Counted from the stretch's first letter, positions 41,806-55,022 are shown. The stretch: 64,000 bases of DNA from Conus ventricosus (GCA_018398815.1 CM031607.1:85136422-85200421), one strand, 5' to 3'. The notes: generated by a model not told the origin, from the sequence alone. Program-made: numbers and translations.

Positions 41806-44800
41806 CTAGTGATCAGACTGGCTTGCTCTCTGTAGGAGCCGGACGATGGAAACATACTGTGCAGTTATGGCAACGTCAAAAGGTGTCAGTCCTTGACCAT
41901 TAGTGAGATCTGCGTTCGCTTTACTCTTCAACAGAACATGAACAACGTCTCCATGCCCATTCCTGCTAGCCAGGTGGAGAGGTGTATCTCCATGATGGTT
42001 CTGCCCATCAACGTCAGCTCCGTACTCAATCAGAGCTTTGACTGGATTCTGCAGCCCTTTCAAACATACACAGTGCAGAGGGGAGTTGTGTTCTCTGTTC
42101 AAACTGTGTACACTGCCACCCCTCTGAATGAGAGCTCGGATCACCCAGGTTTGTTCCTGTGTACATATGCAATGCAGAGGTGAATTTCCCATGCAGTTGA
42201 TGATTCCAGGACTGGCACTGGCACGAAGAAGCTGCTCAGCAACTTGTGTGTTGTTGCCTTGAATTGCCAGGTGAAGTGGAGTGTTTCCATTTGCATCTTG
42301 GAGATCGGTGCAGGCATTCTTCTGAAGAAGCCTTTTCACAATGGTGTCGCTTTTCGTTGCAGCCAGATGCTGTGGGGTCTCCTGTAGATCATTCTGAGCA
42401 TCGACATTGGCTCCGTGATTGAGGAGTATGTCTACAACTTCTCTGTGGCTGTTTTCCGTTGCTCCATGCAGTGGGAGTTCTTGTTTTTGATTCACAGCGT
42501 TGACATCCAGCCCACTGTCAAGTAAATACATACACACATCAGAATGCCCAAGTGACGCAGCAATGTGTAGTGAAGTATTTCCACGTATGTCTTTTGCATG
42601 TATGTTCAAACCACAATCAACTAATTTCTTCAGGATTTCCAACTGCCCACGCTCACTGGCAGCATGGACAAGAGAGTATCCTTCATCATCAGTGATGTGA
42701 ATGTCTGCCCCCCTGTCCAGAAGTGATGTCATGACCTTCAGACTTCCACCTGCACAGGCATAATGCAGCGCTGTAGCCCCTCGGGAATCACGGAGACCTG
42801 GGTCAGCTCCATTCTCAAGCAACAAATCACAGACGTCAGCAGCTCCTCTTTTGCATGCCCAGTGTAGGGGTAATCGCCCTTTGTTGTCAGGTATGCACAC
42901 AGAGGCTGTGCGTTCCAGCAGCGTACGAACAGTTTGAGTGTGACGATGCTTGCAAGCCTCCAGCAAGGCCGTGCAGCCTTTGTTGTTTGTTGTATCACAT
43001 TCACAGCCATGCTTCAACAGAAGAGCAGCTATTTCAGCGTGATCTTTTCTGCAGGCTTCATGCAGGGGTGTGTTTCCTTCATAATCCTGTGGAGAGGGTT
43101 GTGCACCTGCCTCCAAAAAGAAATTCAGTAAGTTAGGCTGGTTTTTGTGGCAAGCGTGATGCAGAACAGTTTGTCCATTGTTGTCAATATCATCGACAGT
43201 GATTCCACTTTCTAAAAGTTTGGAAAGAAGTGAAACATCGTCAGTTTCAAAGTTAAAATGCAGAAGCGTACGACCAAATTCATCTTTAGCTCTCACACAT
43301 TTTTTTCCTCCAAAATGTAGTAAGACCTTCATGGCGTCAACATGACCTTGCTTCAAAGCGAGGTGGAAGGGAGTCTCCTGGCACTCATTCAACACGTCAG
43401 CAGTTGCCCCATTACTGAGCAGATACTCAATCAGTTCTGTGTATCCCTGTCTAGATACAACATGCAATGGTGTCTCTTTCCTGTTATTTGCAGCGTTGAT
43501 GTTCACTTTGTTTTCAACAAGTACTGCTTCCCTTTGCATACGACTGTTGTCGCTTTCTCGCTGCTTTGAAGTTGAACCTGGCCTGTCTGCAATCTGATCT
43601 TGAGAAAGAGGCTCACCGGGGAGTGCTTCATCCATCTGACAAGTTTGAAGTATGTGTGTGGATGTATTATTTGCACACATTCCAGATGAACCGTGATTAA
43701 CGAGAGCTTTTGTCGTGAGGATGTTTCCTTCTTCACAAGCCAAATGAAGGGGCATATCTCCATCAGCAGTTTTGGCATTAATATCAGCACCGTGATTCAG
43801 AAGCATCACAGCAATGTCAGTGTGACCACAGGCTGAAGCATCATGCAGCGGTGTCCTGTCTCTGTTGTCCCTTGCTGTGATGTCCAGGCCATACTCCAGA
43901 AGAATTCTCACAATTTCAGTGTCACCTTTCACTGATGCTGTGTGCAGTGCTGTGCCATATTCACTGTTCTTTATGTCTGTCTTTCGGGTTTTTTTAAGCA
44001 AGAGGTGCACGATGTCTTTTTGACCTTCTGCACAAGCGGTATGCAGAGGTGTAAGATCTTTATCACCTGACAGGTTGACATCTGCTCCGTTATCAAGCAG
44101 ACAACAAACGATATCTTTGTCGCCTTTCTGGCAGGCGAGATGAAGTGGTGTGACTTGGTCATTTCTTGCAGCATTGACGTCAGCTGCATGATTTAATACC
44201 AGCTTCATGACTTCGACATGCTTTCCCTCGGTAGCTCTGTAGAGAGGTGTACAGCCATCATTGTCAGTGGCGTTGACATTGGCGTTTAAACCGAGCAAAA
44301 CCTTCACAGTACTGACATGACCTTGCTTACATGCCAGGTGGAGAGGAGTCTGCCCATCTTCATCTAACACATCCACTTCAGCCTCATTGTTGACAAGGTA
44401 TTCAACTAGTTCCGCATGTCCCTCGTCAGATGCACGATGCAAAGGAGTCTGCTTTGTTCCGTTGATGGCATTGACTTTCACTTTTTTTTCCAAAAGCATT
44501 TCTTCACTTTCTGCATGACCATTATTAGATGCTCCCTGCCTTGAAGTTGAACCTGATCTGTCTGCATCCTGATACTGAGGAAGAGGCTCACTGCTCTGAG
44601 CTTGATTCATATGACAAGCTTGAAGAGAGGGCGTCTGTTCATTATTTCTGCACATTCCAGAATGACCATAGTCAATGAGAGCTTTTGTTGTGAGGATGTT
44701 TCCTTTTGCACAAGCTAAATGAAGGGGTGTATTTCCTTTGGCACTTTTGGCGTTAATATCAGCACCGTGATTCAGAAGCATCACAACAACATCAGTGTGG

Positions 44801-47800
44801 CAATAGGATGAAGCAATATGCAGCGGTGTCACGTCTCTGTTGTCCCTTGCTGTGATGTCCAGGCCATGCTCCAGAAGAATGCTGACGATTTCAGTGTCAC
44901 CTTTCCATGATGCTGCATGCAGTGCTGTGCCACGTTTACCGTTCTTTATGTCTGTCTTTGGGTTTTTTTGAAGCAGGAGCTGCACGATGTCTTTGTGACC
45001 TTTTTCACAAGCCATATGCAGAGGTGTAGCATCTTTATCACCTGACAGGTTGATATCTGCTCCGTTATCAAGCAGACAACAAACGACATCCTTGTCGCCC
45101 TTCTTGCAGGCGAGAAAAAGTGGTGTGAATTGGTCATTTTCTGCGGCATTGACGTCGGCTGCATGATCTAATACCAACTTCATGACTTCGACATGCTTTC
45201 CTATGGTAGCTATGTGGAGAGGTGTACAGCCATCATTATCACTGGCGTTGACATTGGCTTTTAAACCGAGCAAAACCTTCACAGTACTGACATGACCTTG
45301 CTTACATGCCAGGTGGAGGGGAGTCTGCCGGTGTTCATCCAACACTTCCACTTCAGCCTCGTTGTTGACAAGGTATTCAACTAGTTCCGCATGTCCCTCT
45401 TCAGATGCACGATGCAAAGGAGTCTTCTTTGTTCCGTTGATGGCATGGACTTTCACTTTTTTTTCCAAAAGCATTTCTTCACTTTCTGCATGACCAGTAT
45501 CAGATGCTCCCTGCCTTGAAGTTGAACCTGATCTGTCTGCATCCCGATACTGAGGAAAAGGCTCACTGCTCTGAGCTTGATTCATATGACAAGCTTGAAG
45601 AGAGGGCGTCTGTTCTGCACATTCCAGAAAGAAGACCATAGTCAATGAGAGCTTTTGTCGTGAGGATGTTTCCTTTGGCACAAGCCAAATGAAGTGGCGT
45701 ATTTCCATTATCTATTTTTGCATTAATATCAGCACCGTGATTCAGGAGTAACACAACAACATCAGTGTTGCCATAGACTGAAGCAATATGCAGCGGTGTT
45801 GCGTCTCTGTTGTCCCTTGCTGTGATGTCCAGGCCATGCTCCAGAAGAATGCTGACGATTTCAGTGTCACCTTTCCATGATGCTGCATGCAGTGCTGTGC
45901 CATGTTTGCCGTTCTTTATGTCTGTCTTTGGGTTTTTTTTAAGCAGGAGCTGCACGATGTCTTTGTGACCTTTTTCACAAGCCATATGCAGAGGTGTAAC
46001 ATCCTTGTGACCTGACAGGTTGATATCTGCTCCGTTATCAAGCAGACAACAAACGACATCTTTGTCGCCCTTCTTGCAGGCGAGAAAAAGTGGTGTGAAT
46101 TGGTCATTTTCTGCGGCATTGACGTCAGCTGCATGATCTAATACCAACTTCATGACTTCGACATGCTTTCCTATGGTAGCTATGTGGAGAGGTGTACAGC
46201 CATCATTATCACTGGCGTTGACATTGACTTTTAACTCGATCAAAACCTTCACAGTACTGACATGACCTTGCTTACATGCCAGGTGGAGGGAGTCTGCCGG
46301 TGTTCATCTAACACTTCCACTTCAGCCTCATTGTTGACAAGGTATTCAACTAGTTCCGCATGTCCCTCGTCAGATGCACGATGCAAAGGAGTCTGCTTTG
46401 TTCCGTTGATGGCATTGACTTTCACTTTTTTTCCCAAAAGCATTTCTTCACTTTCTGCATGACCAGTATTAGATGTTCCCTGCCTTGAAGTTGAACCTGA
46501 TCTGTCTGCATCCTGATACAGAGGAAGAGGCTCACTGCTCTGAGCTTGATTCATATGACAAGCTTGAAGAGAGGGCGTCTGTTCATTATTTCTGCACATT
46601 CCAGAATGACCATAGTCAATGAGAGCTTTTGTTGTGAGGATGTTTCCTTTTGCACAAGCTAAATGAAGGGGTGCATTTCCTTTGGCACTTTTGGCGTTAA
46701 TATCAGCACCGTGATTCAGAAGCATCACAACAACATCAGTGTGGCCATAGACTGAAGCAATATGCAGCGGTGTTGCGTCTCTGTTGTCCCTTGCTGTGAT
46801 GTCCAGGCCATGCTCCAGAAGAATGCTGACGATTTCAGTGTCACCTTTCCATGATGCTGCATGCAGTGCTGTGCCACGTTTACCGTTCTTTATGTCTGTC
46901 TTTGGGGTTTTTTTAAGCAGGAGCTGCACGATGTCTTTGTGACCTTTTTCACAAGCCATATGCAGAGGTGTAGCATCTTTATCACCTGACAGGTTGATAT
47001 CTGCTCCGTTATCAAGCAGACAACAAACGACATCCTTGTCGCCCTTCTTGCAGGCGAGACAAAGCGGTGTGAATTGGTCATTTTCTGCGGCATTGACGTC
47101 AGCTGCATGATCTAATACCAACTTCATGACTTCAACATGCTTTCCTATGATAGCTATGTGGAGAGGTGTACAGCCATCATTATCACTGGCGTTGACATTG
47201 GCTTTTAACCCGAGCAAAACCTTCACAGTACTGACATGACCTTGCTTACATGCCAGGTGGAGGGGAGTCTGCCGGTGTTCATCTAACACTTCCACTTCAG
47301 CCTCGTTGTTGACAAGGTATTCAACTAGTTCCGCATGTCCATGTTCAGATGCATGATGCAAAGGAGTCTTCTTTGTTCCATTGATGGCATTGACTTTCAC
47401 TTTTTTTTCCAAAAGCATTTCTTCACTTTCTGCTTGACCAGTATCAGATGTTCCCTGCCTTGAAGTTGAACCTGATCTGTCTGCATCCTGATACTGAGGA
47501 AGAGGCTCACTGCTCTGAGCTTGATTGATATGACAAGCTTGAAGAGAGGGCGTCTGTTCATTATTTCTGCACATTCCAGAAAGAAGACCATAGTCAATGA
47601 GAGCTTTTGTCGTGAGGATGTTTCCTTCTTCACAAGCCAAATGAAGGGGTGTATCTCCATCAGCAGTTTTGGCATTAATATCAGCACCGTGATTCAGAAG
47701 TATCACAACAACTTCAGTGTAGCCATAGACTGAAGCATCATGCAGTGGTGTTGCATCTCTGTTATCCCTTGCTGTGATGTCCAGGCCATGCTCCAGAAGA

Positions 47801-49914
47801 ATGCTGACGATTTCAGTGTCACCTTTCCATGATGCTGCATGCAGTGCTGTGCCATGTTTACCGTTCTTTATGTCTGTCTTTGGGTTTTTTTGAAGCAGGA
47901 GCTGCACGATGTCTTTGTGACCTTCTATGCAAGCGATATGCAGAGGTGTAACATCCTTGTCACCTGACAGGTTGACATCTGCTCCGTTATCAAGCAGACA
48001 ACAAACGACATCCTTGTCACCCTCAGCACAGGCGAAATGAAGTGGTGTGAATTGGTCATTTCCTGCGGCATTGACGTCAGCTGCATAATCTAATACCAAC
48101 TTCATGACTTCAACATGCTTTCCCTCGGTAGCTCTGTGGAGAGGTGTACAGCCATCATTATCACTGGCGTTGACATTGGCTTTTAACCCGAGCAAAACCT
48201 TCACAGTACTGACATGACCTTGCTTACATGCCAGGTGGAGTGAAGTCTGCTGGTGTTCATCCAACACTTCTAATTCAGCTCCATTGTTGAGGAGATACTC
48301 GATCAGTCCTGGGTACCCTTTTTTGGATGCAAGATGCAGAGGTGTCTCTCTTGCTTTGTTCGTGGCACTGATGTTTACTTTGTTTTGTAACAGTACTTGT
48401 GCAACTTGCAGATGGCCATTGTTGCATGCCAGATGTAAGGAGGTGGAGCCTGAATAATCCACTGCGTTAGTTTCTGCCTGATGCTTTAGGAGTGTCTGAA
48501 TAACATGCATTTGACCTGTCTCACAAGCCAGCAGCAGGGGTGTCAGGCCTCTCTCATCTTTCTCTTCAGTTCTGGCACAATAGAACAGAAGTACATCAAC
48601 ACAGCTGGTCCAGCCATGTTGGCTGGCAACATGCAGAGGCGTTGAGTTTTGGTGATCAGTAGCATGAACTGACGCCCCATGTTCTACAAGAATGCTGAGT
48701 ATTTTTGCATCATCACACGCACAAGAAATATGCAATGAACTTTGTCCTTTTTTACATCTGGCATCAATCCTTGCTCCAAGGCTTAAAAGCGTTTTAACCG
48801 AGTCAGCCTCCCTGAAGCGACAGGCAACATGCAGAGGAGTGTAGCCAAACAAGTCTGTGGCTTCTATGTCGACATGTGCATCAAGTAATGCAGACACAAT
48901 GGCAACATGTCCACTGGCACATGCTCTGTGAAGTGCTGTCCATTCATTCTTACTCTGCCGATTTCCATCAGCGCCTTTTGCAAGCAGCCACTGGACAGAA
49001 CCCACTTGACCCTGTAGAGAAGCGACGTGTAGAGCAGTCAGGCCTCCGTCATTCACTTCCTCAAGGTCCACACCCATATCATACAAGGCTTGCATAAGAT
49101 CCATGTTACCTTCTTTGCTTGCAATGTGCAGTGGTTTGTTCAAACCCTCGGTTTGCAATATCTGCATTTGTTCATTTTTCTTCATGCCTTCCACTCCCTC
49201 CTCACAAACGGATTTTGGTTTCCCACTGACAGCAGGATATACAAACAGGATCATGTGACTGTTGTTCTGTTGCACTGCTGAGGAGATGGTTGGGCTGCTA
49301 CTGTAGTCCTGAGCAAATCTGTGACACCGGGATGGAAAACACGGGCCACTTCTGTCAATGACTAGTATTTTCTCAAGGTCCATATCATGCAACTGTTTTC
49401 CATTAGCCTCCATGTGCCTTCTCAGTATATCTGCCTTTTCCAGATCAGTGAACGAGTTCTTTCCCATGTCAGTGCAAGGCAAGTCTTTAAGTAAATTGTC
49501 ACCTTCCGTTTTCTGTGCCATCTGCTCCTTTACTTCAGTTCTGAGGGTTATGATCACGAAATATGTGCCTCTTTCAGCATATCTTTTCATAAGCGGGATT
49601 AAACCACACCACTTTTGGAACAGTTTTGGATCGTACTGGTCTGAACCAAAGATATCTTCCAGAAGGACCGCTTGCATCTGGTTTTGTCCTCCTACGTAAT
49701 TACGCCATTCTGCACGCCTTTTGACGACCAGAGGGGACCAATCATGTTCTTGAAAATGGCGCAGCAAAGCTTTGGCCATTGCAGATTTGCCAGAGCCTTT
49801 AGGTCCCGTTAAGATGGCGATGCGGTTTTCCTGCACGAAATCCAGGCACTGGTGAAAGAAGGCCGTTTTTGACAAATGTGGACTGGTCTATAAGAATTTC
49901 CTCTCTGCTTTGAT
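41806..49914 (-). CDS. exon B: nSTAND3-like NTPase plus about 65 ankyrin repeats (right copy)
   Basis: A single exon of 8.1 kb from the acceptor at 49914 to the TAG at 41806-41808, about 2700 codons. Residues 1-180 form a P-loop NTPase: LTGPKGSGKSAMAK (Walker A), VLLEDIFGSD (Walker B-like) and FVIITLRTEV (sensor-like), the layout of the STAND family nSTAND3. After a ~90-residue joint come 8 ankyrin repeats, five 325-residue modules (8 repeats plus a linker each), and 17 more repeats ending near RLLQRASQSDH. Repeats are canonical (TPLHLAC..G...VV..LL..GAD). No membrane segment or signal peptide is seen in this exon. Three breaks interrupt it: an extra T at 49863-49868, a missing G near 46288 and an 8-bp deletion at about 45616. 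The first is absent from the tandem copy. Its likely role is an NLR-like cytosolic sensor or scaffold, by family analogy only. Confidence 0.8.
43510..48380 (-). repeat. coding higher-order tandem repeat, 5 units of 975 bp
   Basis: Equivalent linker positions (GACAAGCTTGAAGAG on +) fall at 47532, 46557, 45588, 44613 and 43638, i.e. spacings of 975, 969, 975 and 975 bp. 975 bp is 325 codons: eight 33-residue ankyrin repeats plus a linker of about 61 residues that opens SGMCRNNEQTPSLQACHMNQ and continues with an acidic/Ser-rich part (DADRSGSTSRQG). The middle units are almost identical in DNA, while the last linker has diverged (MCANNTSTHILQTCQMDEA). Position-specific repeat identity across units shows duplication of the whole block, not of single repeats. 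Confidence 0.9.
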
Positions 49915-50145
49915 CTGGAACAAACACACATGTGAGGTATGAAACAAAGACCGAATACTTTATGTGTAAGCAAGACTATGAATGAAGTGGGCCTCTCCCT
50001 CGTTTTCCTTCCTTACTGTATTTCTCTCTGACTTCAGTCAGCAGTTTAAACCATTTAACAATTTAAAGAAGTTTAATTCTTTTGCCTGTTTTGGGCGAAG
50101 GAGAATACAGCAGAACCTACAACTCTTGTCATGGGCTCAGATCAT

Positions 50146-50217
50146 TTCAGTCTAAGGAGCACGTATACGTCTATTCTAACGTACTTCTAAGAGACATAAA
50201 CGTGTTCCTTAGACTGA
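50146..50217. repeat. 72-bp palindrome beside (GA)n
   Basis: TTCAGTCTAAGGAGCACGTA pairs with CGTGTTCCTTAGACTGA around a degenerate centre. Counterpart of 18493-18566. Confidence 0.75.
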
Positions 50218-50218
50218 C

Positions 50219-50220
<2 letters not shown>

Positions 50221-50290
<70 letters not shown>
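50221..50290. repeat. (GA)n microsatellite
   Basis: GA tract with one interruption, counterpart of the CT tract at 18412-18488. Confidence 0.95.
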
Positions 50291-50293
<3 letters not shown>

Positions 50294-50989
50294 ACAAAAA
50301 CATAAACTCATATAATGAAATAAGGATATGAAATAAACAATAAATTAAATAATTTGACATGAACAGGTTTGTTTGATTTTTCATTTCAAACATATCAAAA
50401 ATGATGATTGTAAACGTAGAGTTTATAGAATATGTATCTATCTATCGATCGATTGACTGATCAATCTATTTGTCTATTTTTCTCTATCTACGTATATACA
50501 TCTTATTATCATTGTTATTCCTGTCCTCGCCTTCTTTCTTGACACTCTGCTCTCACTTGTGGCACTCCGAAGCTGTTAGCATGCAACAGCAGCCACATAC
50601 CACACCTGCTTTGGCATGCTGTCAGAACCAGGTGAAGGTAGCCGACGGGGAGATAGAACTTGTCTTCCTACGTTCGTGAGACTGGACGCGACAGACAGCG
50701 CAGAGGAAATCACAAACTGATTCAACACACAAAAAGGCAACTCCCAGCAATGCATGGTGGAGTGCATAGAGCATGGTGAGACACAATGGTCACTCACGGC
50801 ATCCGACTCTGTCTCCAGCCGTCTTAATCCTGTCTTGCTGCTACGCTCACATGATTCTGGACGAGAGGGTGAGGTCGACACATTGCGCAGCTCCTCCTAA
50901 CTTTGAACAAAGTCACTCCGCAAGTGACTGTCATTATCGTCCTTTTCTCTTCATCTCGTCCCCAAGTCCTGTGATGATGGGCAAGCAAT
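50291..50989 (-). other. intron, 3' part (right copy 1)
   Basis: Non-coding; includes a GATC/TATC simple patch near 50430-50470. Mirrors 18411-17721. Confidence 0.5.
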
Positions 50990-53400
50990 GAAGCGGCAGG
51001 GGTGGGCACACTGGCAGCCATTACTGCAAATCTGCACAGAGGTGTCTCAGGCCAAAGGGTCGTTCTCCACTGAACCAGAGCAGCGGTGGAGTTGGGCAGC
51101 CACCTGAGCGACTGAGCAGCCCTTTTTAGGATAGCACTGCTCACCTCCATAGCATGAGGAAGGGGCTAGAAAAGGTGTCCTAAACATCTCCTGCTCCATC
51201 CTTCCCTAGCCAGCCTACCGCAGCTGGAGCTCTATAACAGCAGTCAAAACTCAAAGAAGAAAAAGACAAAGATTGTTCCTTTCACCCTTAGCATATGGAA
51301 CGTGCCTACCACTCTGGATAGAGACGATGCAAACAGGCCTCAGAGGAGAACAGCTCTAATTGGAAAAGAACTCATCCGGTATAACAACGAGATCGCAGCC
51401 TTGACTGAGACCCTGCTTGTGGGACATGACAAACTTTGTGAAAGGGTCTCTGGCTTTACTGCATTTTTCTGGAGCGGAAGAGGAAGTGAACAGCGATGAG
51501 AGTCTGGTGTCGGCATTGCAGTGAAGACAGCTCTTGTTGGTAAGCTAGCAGGACCTCCAAAGGGAGTGAACGGCAGGCTCATTGCCAAGAAACTCCCCTT
51601 GTCATTTGGAAAGAAGCACCTGACAATTATCAGCGCCTATGCGCCGACCTTGACCATCCCAGATGACGTGGAGGAGAATCATATGAGGATCTTCACTCTG
51701 TCATTGCTGCTGTTCTGAAAGCAGATGGGCTCGCCATTCTTGGTGATTTTTTAACAGCGACTCCAGGGAAGGTGCCGTCGGCAAACATAGAATTGGCCAC
51801 TACAACGGCAACTACAACGGTCTCCTGCTACTCCAGACCTGTGCTGAGCATGAACTGCTGATCACCAACAGTCTTCTGCCTCCCTACCCAAAACAGGACA
51901 TCATGGATGCATCCCCGGTCCAAGCACTGGCATTTCATTAATTATGTCATTGTCAAGAAGAGGGATAGGCAGGATGCGAGAGTCACAAAATCAATGTGCG
52001 TTGCTGGGTGCAGGACTAAATACCATTTTATGATGAACAAGCTTAACATCTGGATCCAACCCAAGAGACACCCGCAAGGAAAGAAGGCTCCAGAACAAAG
52101 CAGTCGTTTGTAGACAGCTGAAGGAACGCCAGGAATCTGCCTCTCAAGACAACCGGAATGTAAAAGCCAACTGATCGACCTTCAGAAAACTGGTTATATG
52201 CTACAACGATCTTGGGGCCAGCAGCCAAGAAACACAAGGACTGGTTTGATGAGGACTGCAATGACATGCTGCAGCTACCAGACAGGAAACATCTGCACGA
52301 AGCTTAACTCAGTGACACCAAGTCTACCTCTAGAAAAGATGCATTGAACAACATGCGCAGAACAGTTTCAAGAGAAACTATGAAAGATGCAAGACACATG
52401 GCTGAGCAACCAGGCTGATGAGATCCGAGGATTGGCTGACAGACATGACATGTAGAATTTCTATGATGCCTTAAAAGACGTTTATAGACCAACATCGTCA
52501 TGATCATCCTCTCGGCTCAGCGCTGATACGAACGCTGGTCTGAGCACTTCAACAACGTACTAAACCGCCCATTATCCATCAATAACAAAGCCAACAACGT
52601 ACTAAACCGCCCATTATCCATCAATAACAAAGCCAACAACGTACTAAACCGCCCATTATACATCAATAACAAAGCCAACAACGTACTAAACCGCCCATTA
52701 TCCATCAATAACAAAGCCATTGACCGGCTCCTTTAAGTGTCCATCAATGAAGAAATGGATGAACCACCAACCCTCTTGGAGACCCAGACGTGATATGTTT
52801 GCTGTCCAGTGGCAAAGCTCCTGGCTCAGACTCCATACCAGCTGAGGTTTACGAAGATGGTGGCACAGCTCTGACTGAACAGATTTATCATTTGTTTTCT
52901 TTGATGTGGCAAGGGGAGACGATCCCTCAGAATTTCAAAGATGCATCCATTATCCATTTGTACAAGCACAAAGGGAACATCTAGGGTTGTGACAACCACA
53001 GAGGCATATCCCTCATTTTCACAGCAAGAAAAGGCACTTGCCAGGATTCTGTTTAACCACCTTACAACATACCTTGAACAACAGCTTTTGCCAGAAAGCC
53101 AGCACGGCTTTAGGAAAGACAGAGGCACCATTGATAATGAATTTGCCACAAAAAATGTCAGGAACAAAATGCTGTCCTTTTCTCCACCTGTGTTTTGTCG
53201 TCCACTCTGTTCAGCACCATGTTCCTTTATGCCTCCAGAGAAAGACATCCACATCAGATTCAGAACAGACGGAAATCTGTTCAACCTCTAGAGGCTCAAG
53301 GCAAAAACTAAAGTTCTGACAGACATCATCGGGACTTTCAGTTTGCTGAAGACCACCCTAGATGCGGAAAATTCTCCAACAAAATAATAACCTGGTTATT
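50990..53400 (+). mobile_element. APE-type non-LTR retrotransposon, degenerate, RT C-terminus deleted (right copy 1)
   Basis: Leader (50990-51290), endonuclease (51300-51960, including SIWNVPTTLDRDDANRPQRR and GKLAGPPKGVNGRLIAKK), minisatellite and an RT segment with GKAPGSDSIPAEVYEDGG, FKDASIIHLYKHKGN and LLPESQHGFRKDRGTIDN (52790-53290). The YxDD catalytic region is missing. Compared with the left copy about 0.95 kb of the RT C-terminus is deleted near 53350. Stops at 51498 and elsewhere make it inactive. It lies antisense in the intron between exons A and B. Confidence 0.75.
52550..52713 (+). repeat. 42-bp in-frame minisatellite, 4 copies
   Basis: Same unit as 15661-16168 (14 residues NNVLNRPLSINNKA). 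Four units here versus twelve in the left arm. Confidence 0.9.
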
Positions 53401-54507
53401 GAAACGTCATACGCTATCCTCAGACTCTTGAAACGTAGTTTGAACAAGGACACTCAGGAGCTTGCTGACTGCCAGCAATGTCGACCACGCCTTAATTCTG
53501 CTCTTTGATCCACACTCACACTGCAGACCCACAGCTAAATGTCCATGGGTTTGTTTTTTCCTGCTCTCTCATCTTCTGTGGCACTTCTGTGACATTACCT
53601 AACCAATACTCATTCCAGCTGTCCATTCACAGTCACTCTCGACCTTGTCTAGTTATGGTCCTGGCACTGGCAGTCCACACGGAAAGTCAATGTCCATTCA
53701 GTTGGGGCCAATACCAGACGAGACACTGTATTGCTGCAAAGTCACTTCGGTGATGTTCAGTGGTGTCTGCTCTGATCCAACATGCACATGGTACATCTAC
53801 AAAGCCCCTTACTGATGACAACTGCTTACTCGTGGAGCCAGCATGAGGGAGTGTGCCACGCCGGAGCCCCGCCATGTCATTCCAGCAACAGTCCTGATGA
53901 AGCAGCCTGTATCAACTCAACACGAACGAACTCACCGTGGGCCTAGACATGGAGGGGAATTCGAAAGTGAGGTCACTGTGAGAGAAGGGCATGAAGGGCC
54001 ACAGAATTTGAAACCTTTTTATGCTGATCGATATGAGAGAATGATGACATGATACTCTGTAGTTCCATTACTGTATGAGACTGCATGACAGGCCTCTACT
54101 CTATGCTTACTTACGTCATCTATCCCATGACGTCAACCAGGCCTGAGAGATACCTGCAGTGTTGGCAAGAAAACCTGAGAAACTTTCTCAGAGTCATATC
54201 AGTTTCGTGGATGAAACCTGACTGTGGGGTTCCAGTCTTCCCAGCTGAGCCCATAGCAAATCCACCTCTGGTAGGCGCCAGTCATGGGCCATAAAATCAC
54301 ACACACAGAAATGGCTCTGACGGGAAGAAAACCTTGGGCCATATTTTGTCTTTCCACCAAGTTCCTCTGAAACTGGTTCTCTCGTTTGGTCATAATCGTA
54401 CTGACAGACAGAAAAACCAACAGCCGCGAATGAAAACATAACCTTCTCCAGGTATCAGATCTAACCCTGGCCTAGCATGCACGTGTGGCGGGAAATTTTT
54501 CCTGTAC
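53401..54507 (-). other. intron, 5' part (right copy 1)
   Basis: Non-coding, with a diverged repeat X (about 53745-54060). The donor of exon A lies at 54506-54507. Confidence 0.55.
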
Positions 54508-54645
54508 CTGTGATCCGGCAGTAGCCGCTGTTGTCGTAGTGCTCGACCTTCTGGGCGTGGATGAACTTGACTTTGGGTTTGTAGTAGGTCCGATGATCAG
54601 TGTTTTCCTTGGCCACAGTCAAGTTGCCTCGCACCGTTGGGTTTT
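54508..54645 (-). CDS. exon A of the STAND-ankyrin gene, right copy 1
   Basis: A 138-bp exon with acceptor CAG (complement of 54646-54648) and GT donor (54507-54506). It encodes NPTVRGNLTVAKENTDHRTY and ends YCRIT, phase 1 on both sides, splicing in frame to Asp at the start of exon B (49914) across a 4.6-kb intron. Near-identical to 61225-61362 and to 12829-12966. Confidence 0.75.
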
Positions 54646-54828
54646 CTGTTGTTGAAGAACAAGAGGTGAGAGGACTGGACGTGGCACAGGTGGAGGTGGG
54701 ATGGGGTAGGGGAGGTTGTTAGACGAACAAAGGTATTGTAAGACCGAAAAAAGTGCAACAATAACAACAAAACTATACGTAATAGCAGGAATCAGCAATG
54801 TCATAGTTTATCATGAGCTAGTCGCAAC

Positions 54829-54832
<4 letters not shown>

Positions 54833-54886
<54 letters not shown>

Positions 54887-54956
54887 GACACACAGATACA
54901 CACACACACACACACACACACATAAACACACACATACACGTTCATGAGCTAGTCGC

Positions 54957-55022
<66 letters not shown>

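Noticed and set aside
45600..45708. Methionine start of the long frame at 45708 (MEIRHFIWLV...)
   Set aside because: It is the wrong frame upstream of the 8-bp deletion; true coding enters from the adjacent frame at about 45616.
49840..49875. Start codon of the NTPase at 49875 (MSKTAFF)
   Set aside because: Created by one extra T; the tandem and left copies read continuously from the splice acceptor through STFVKTAFF.
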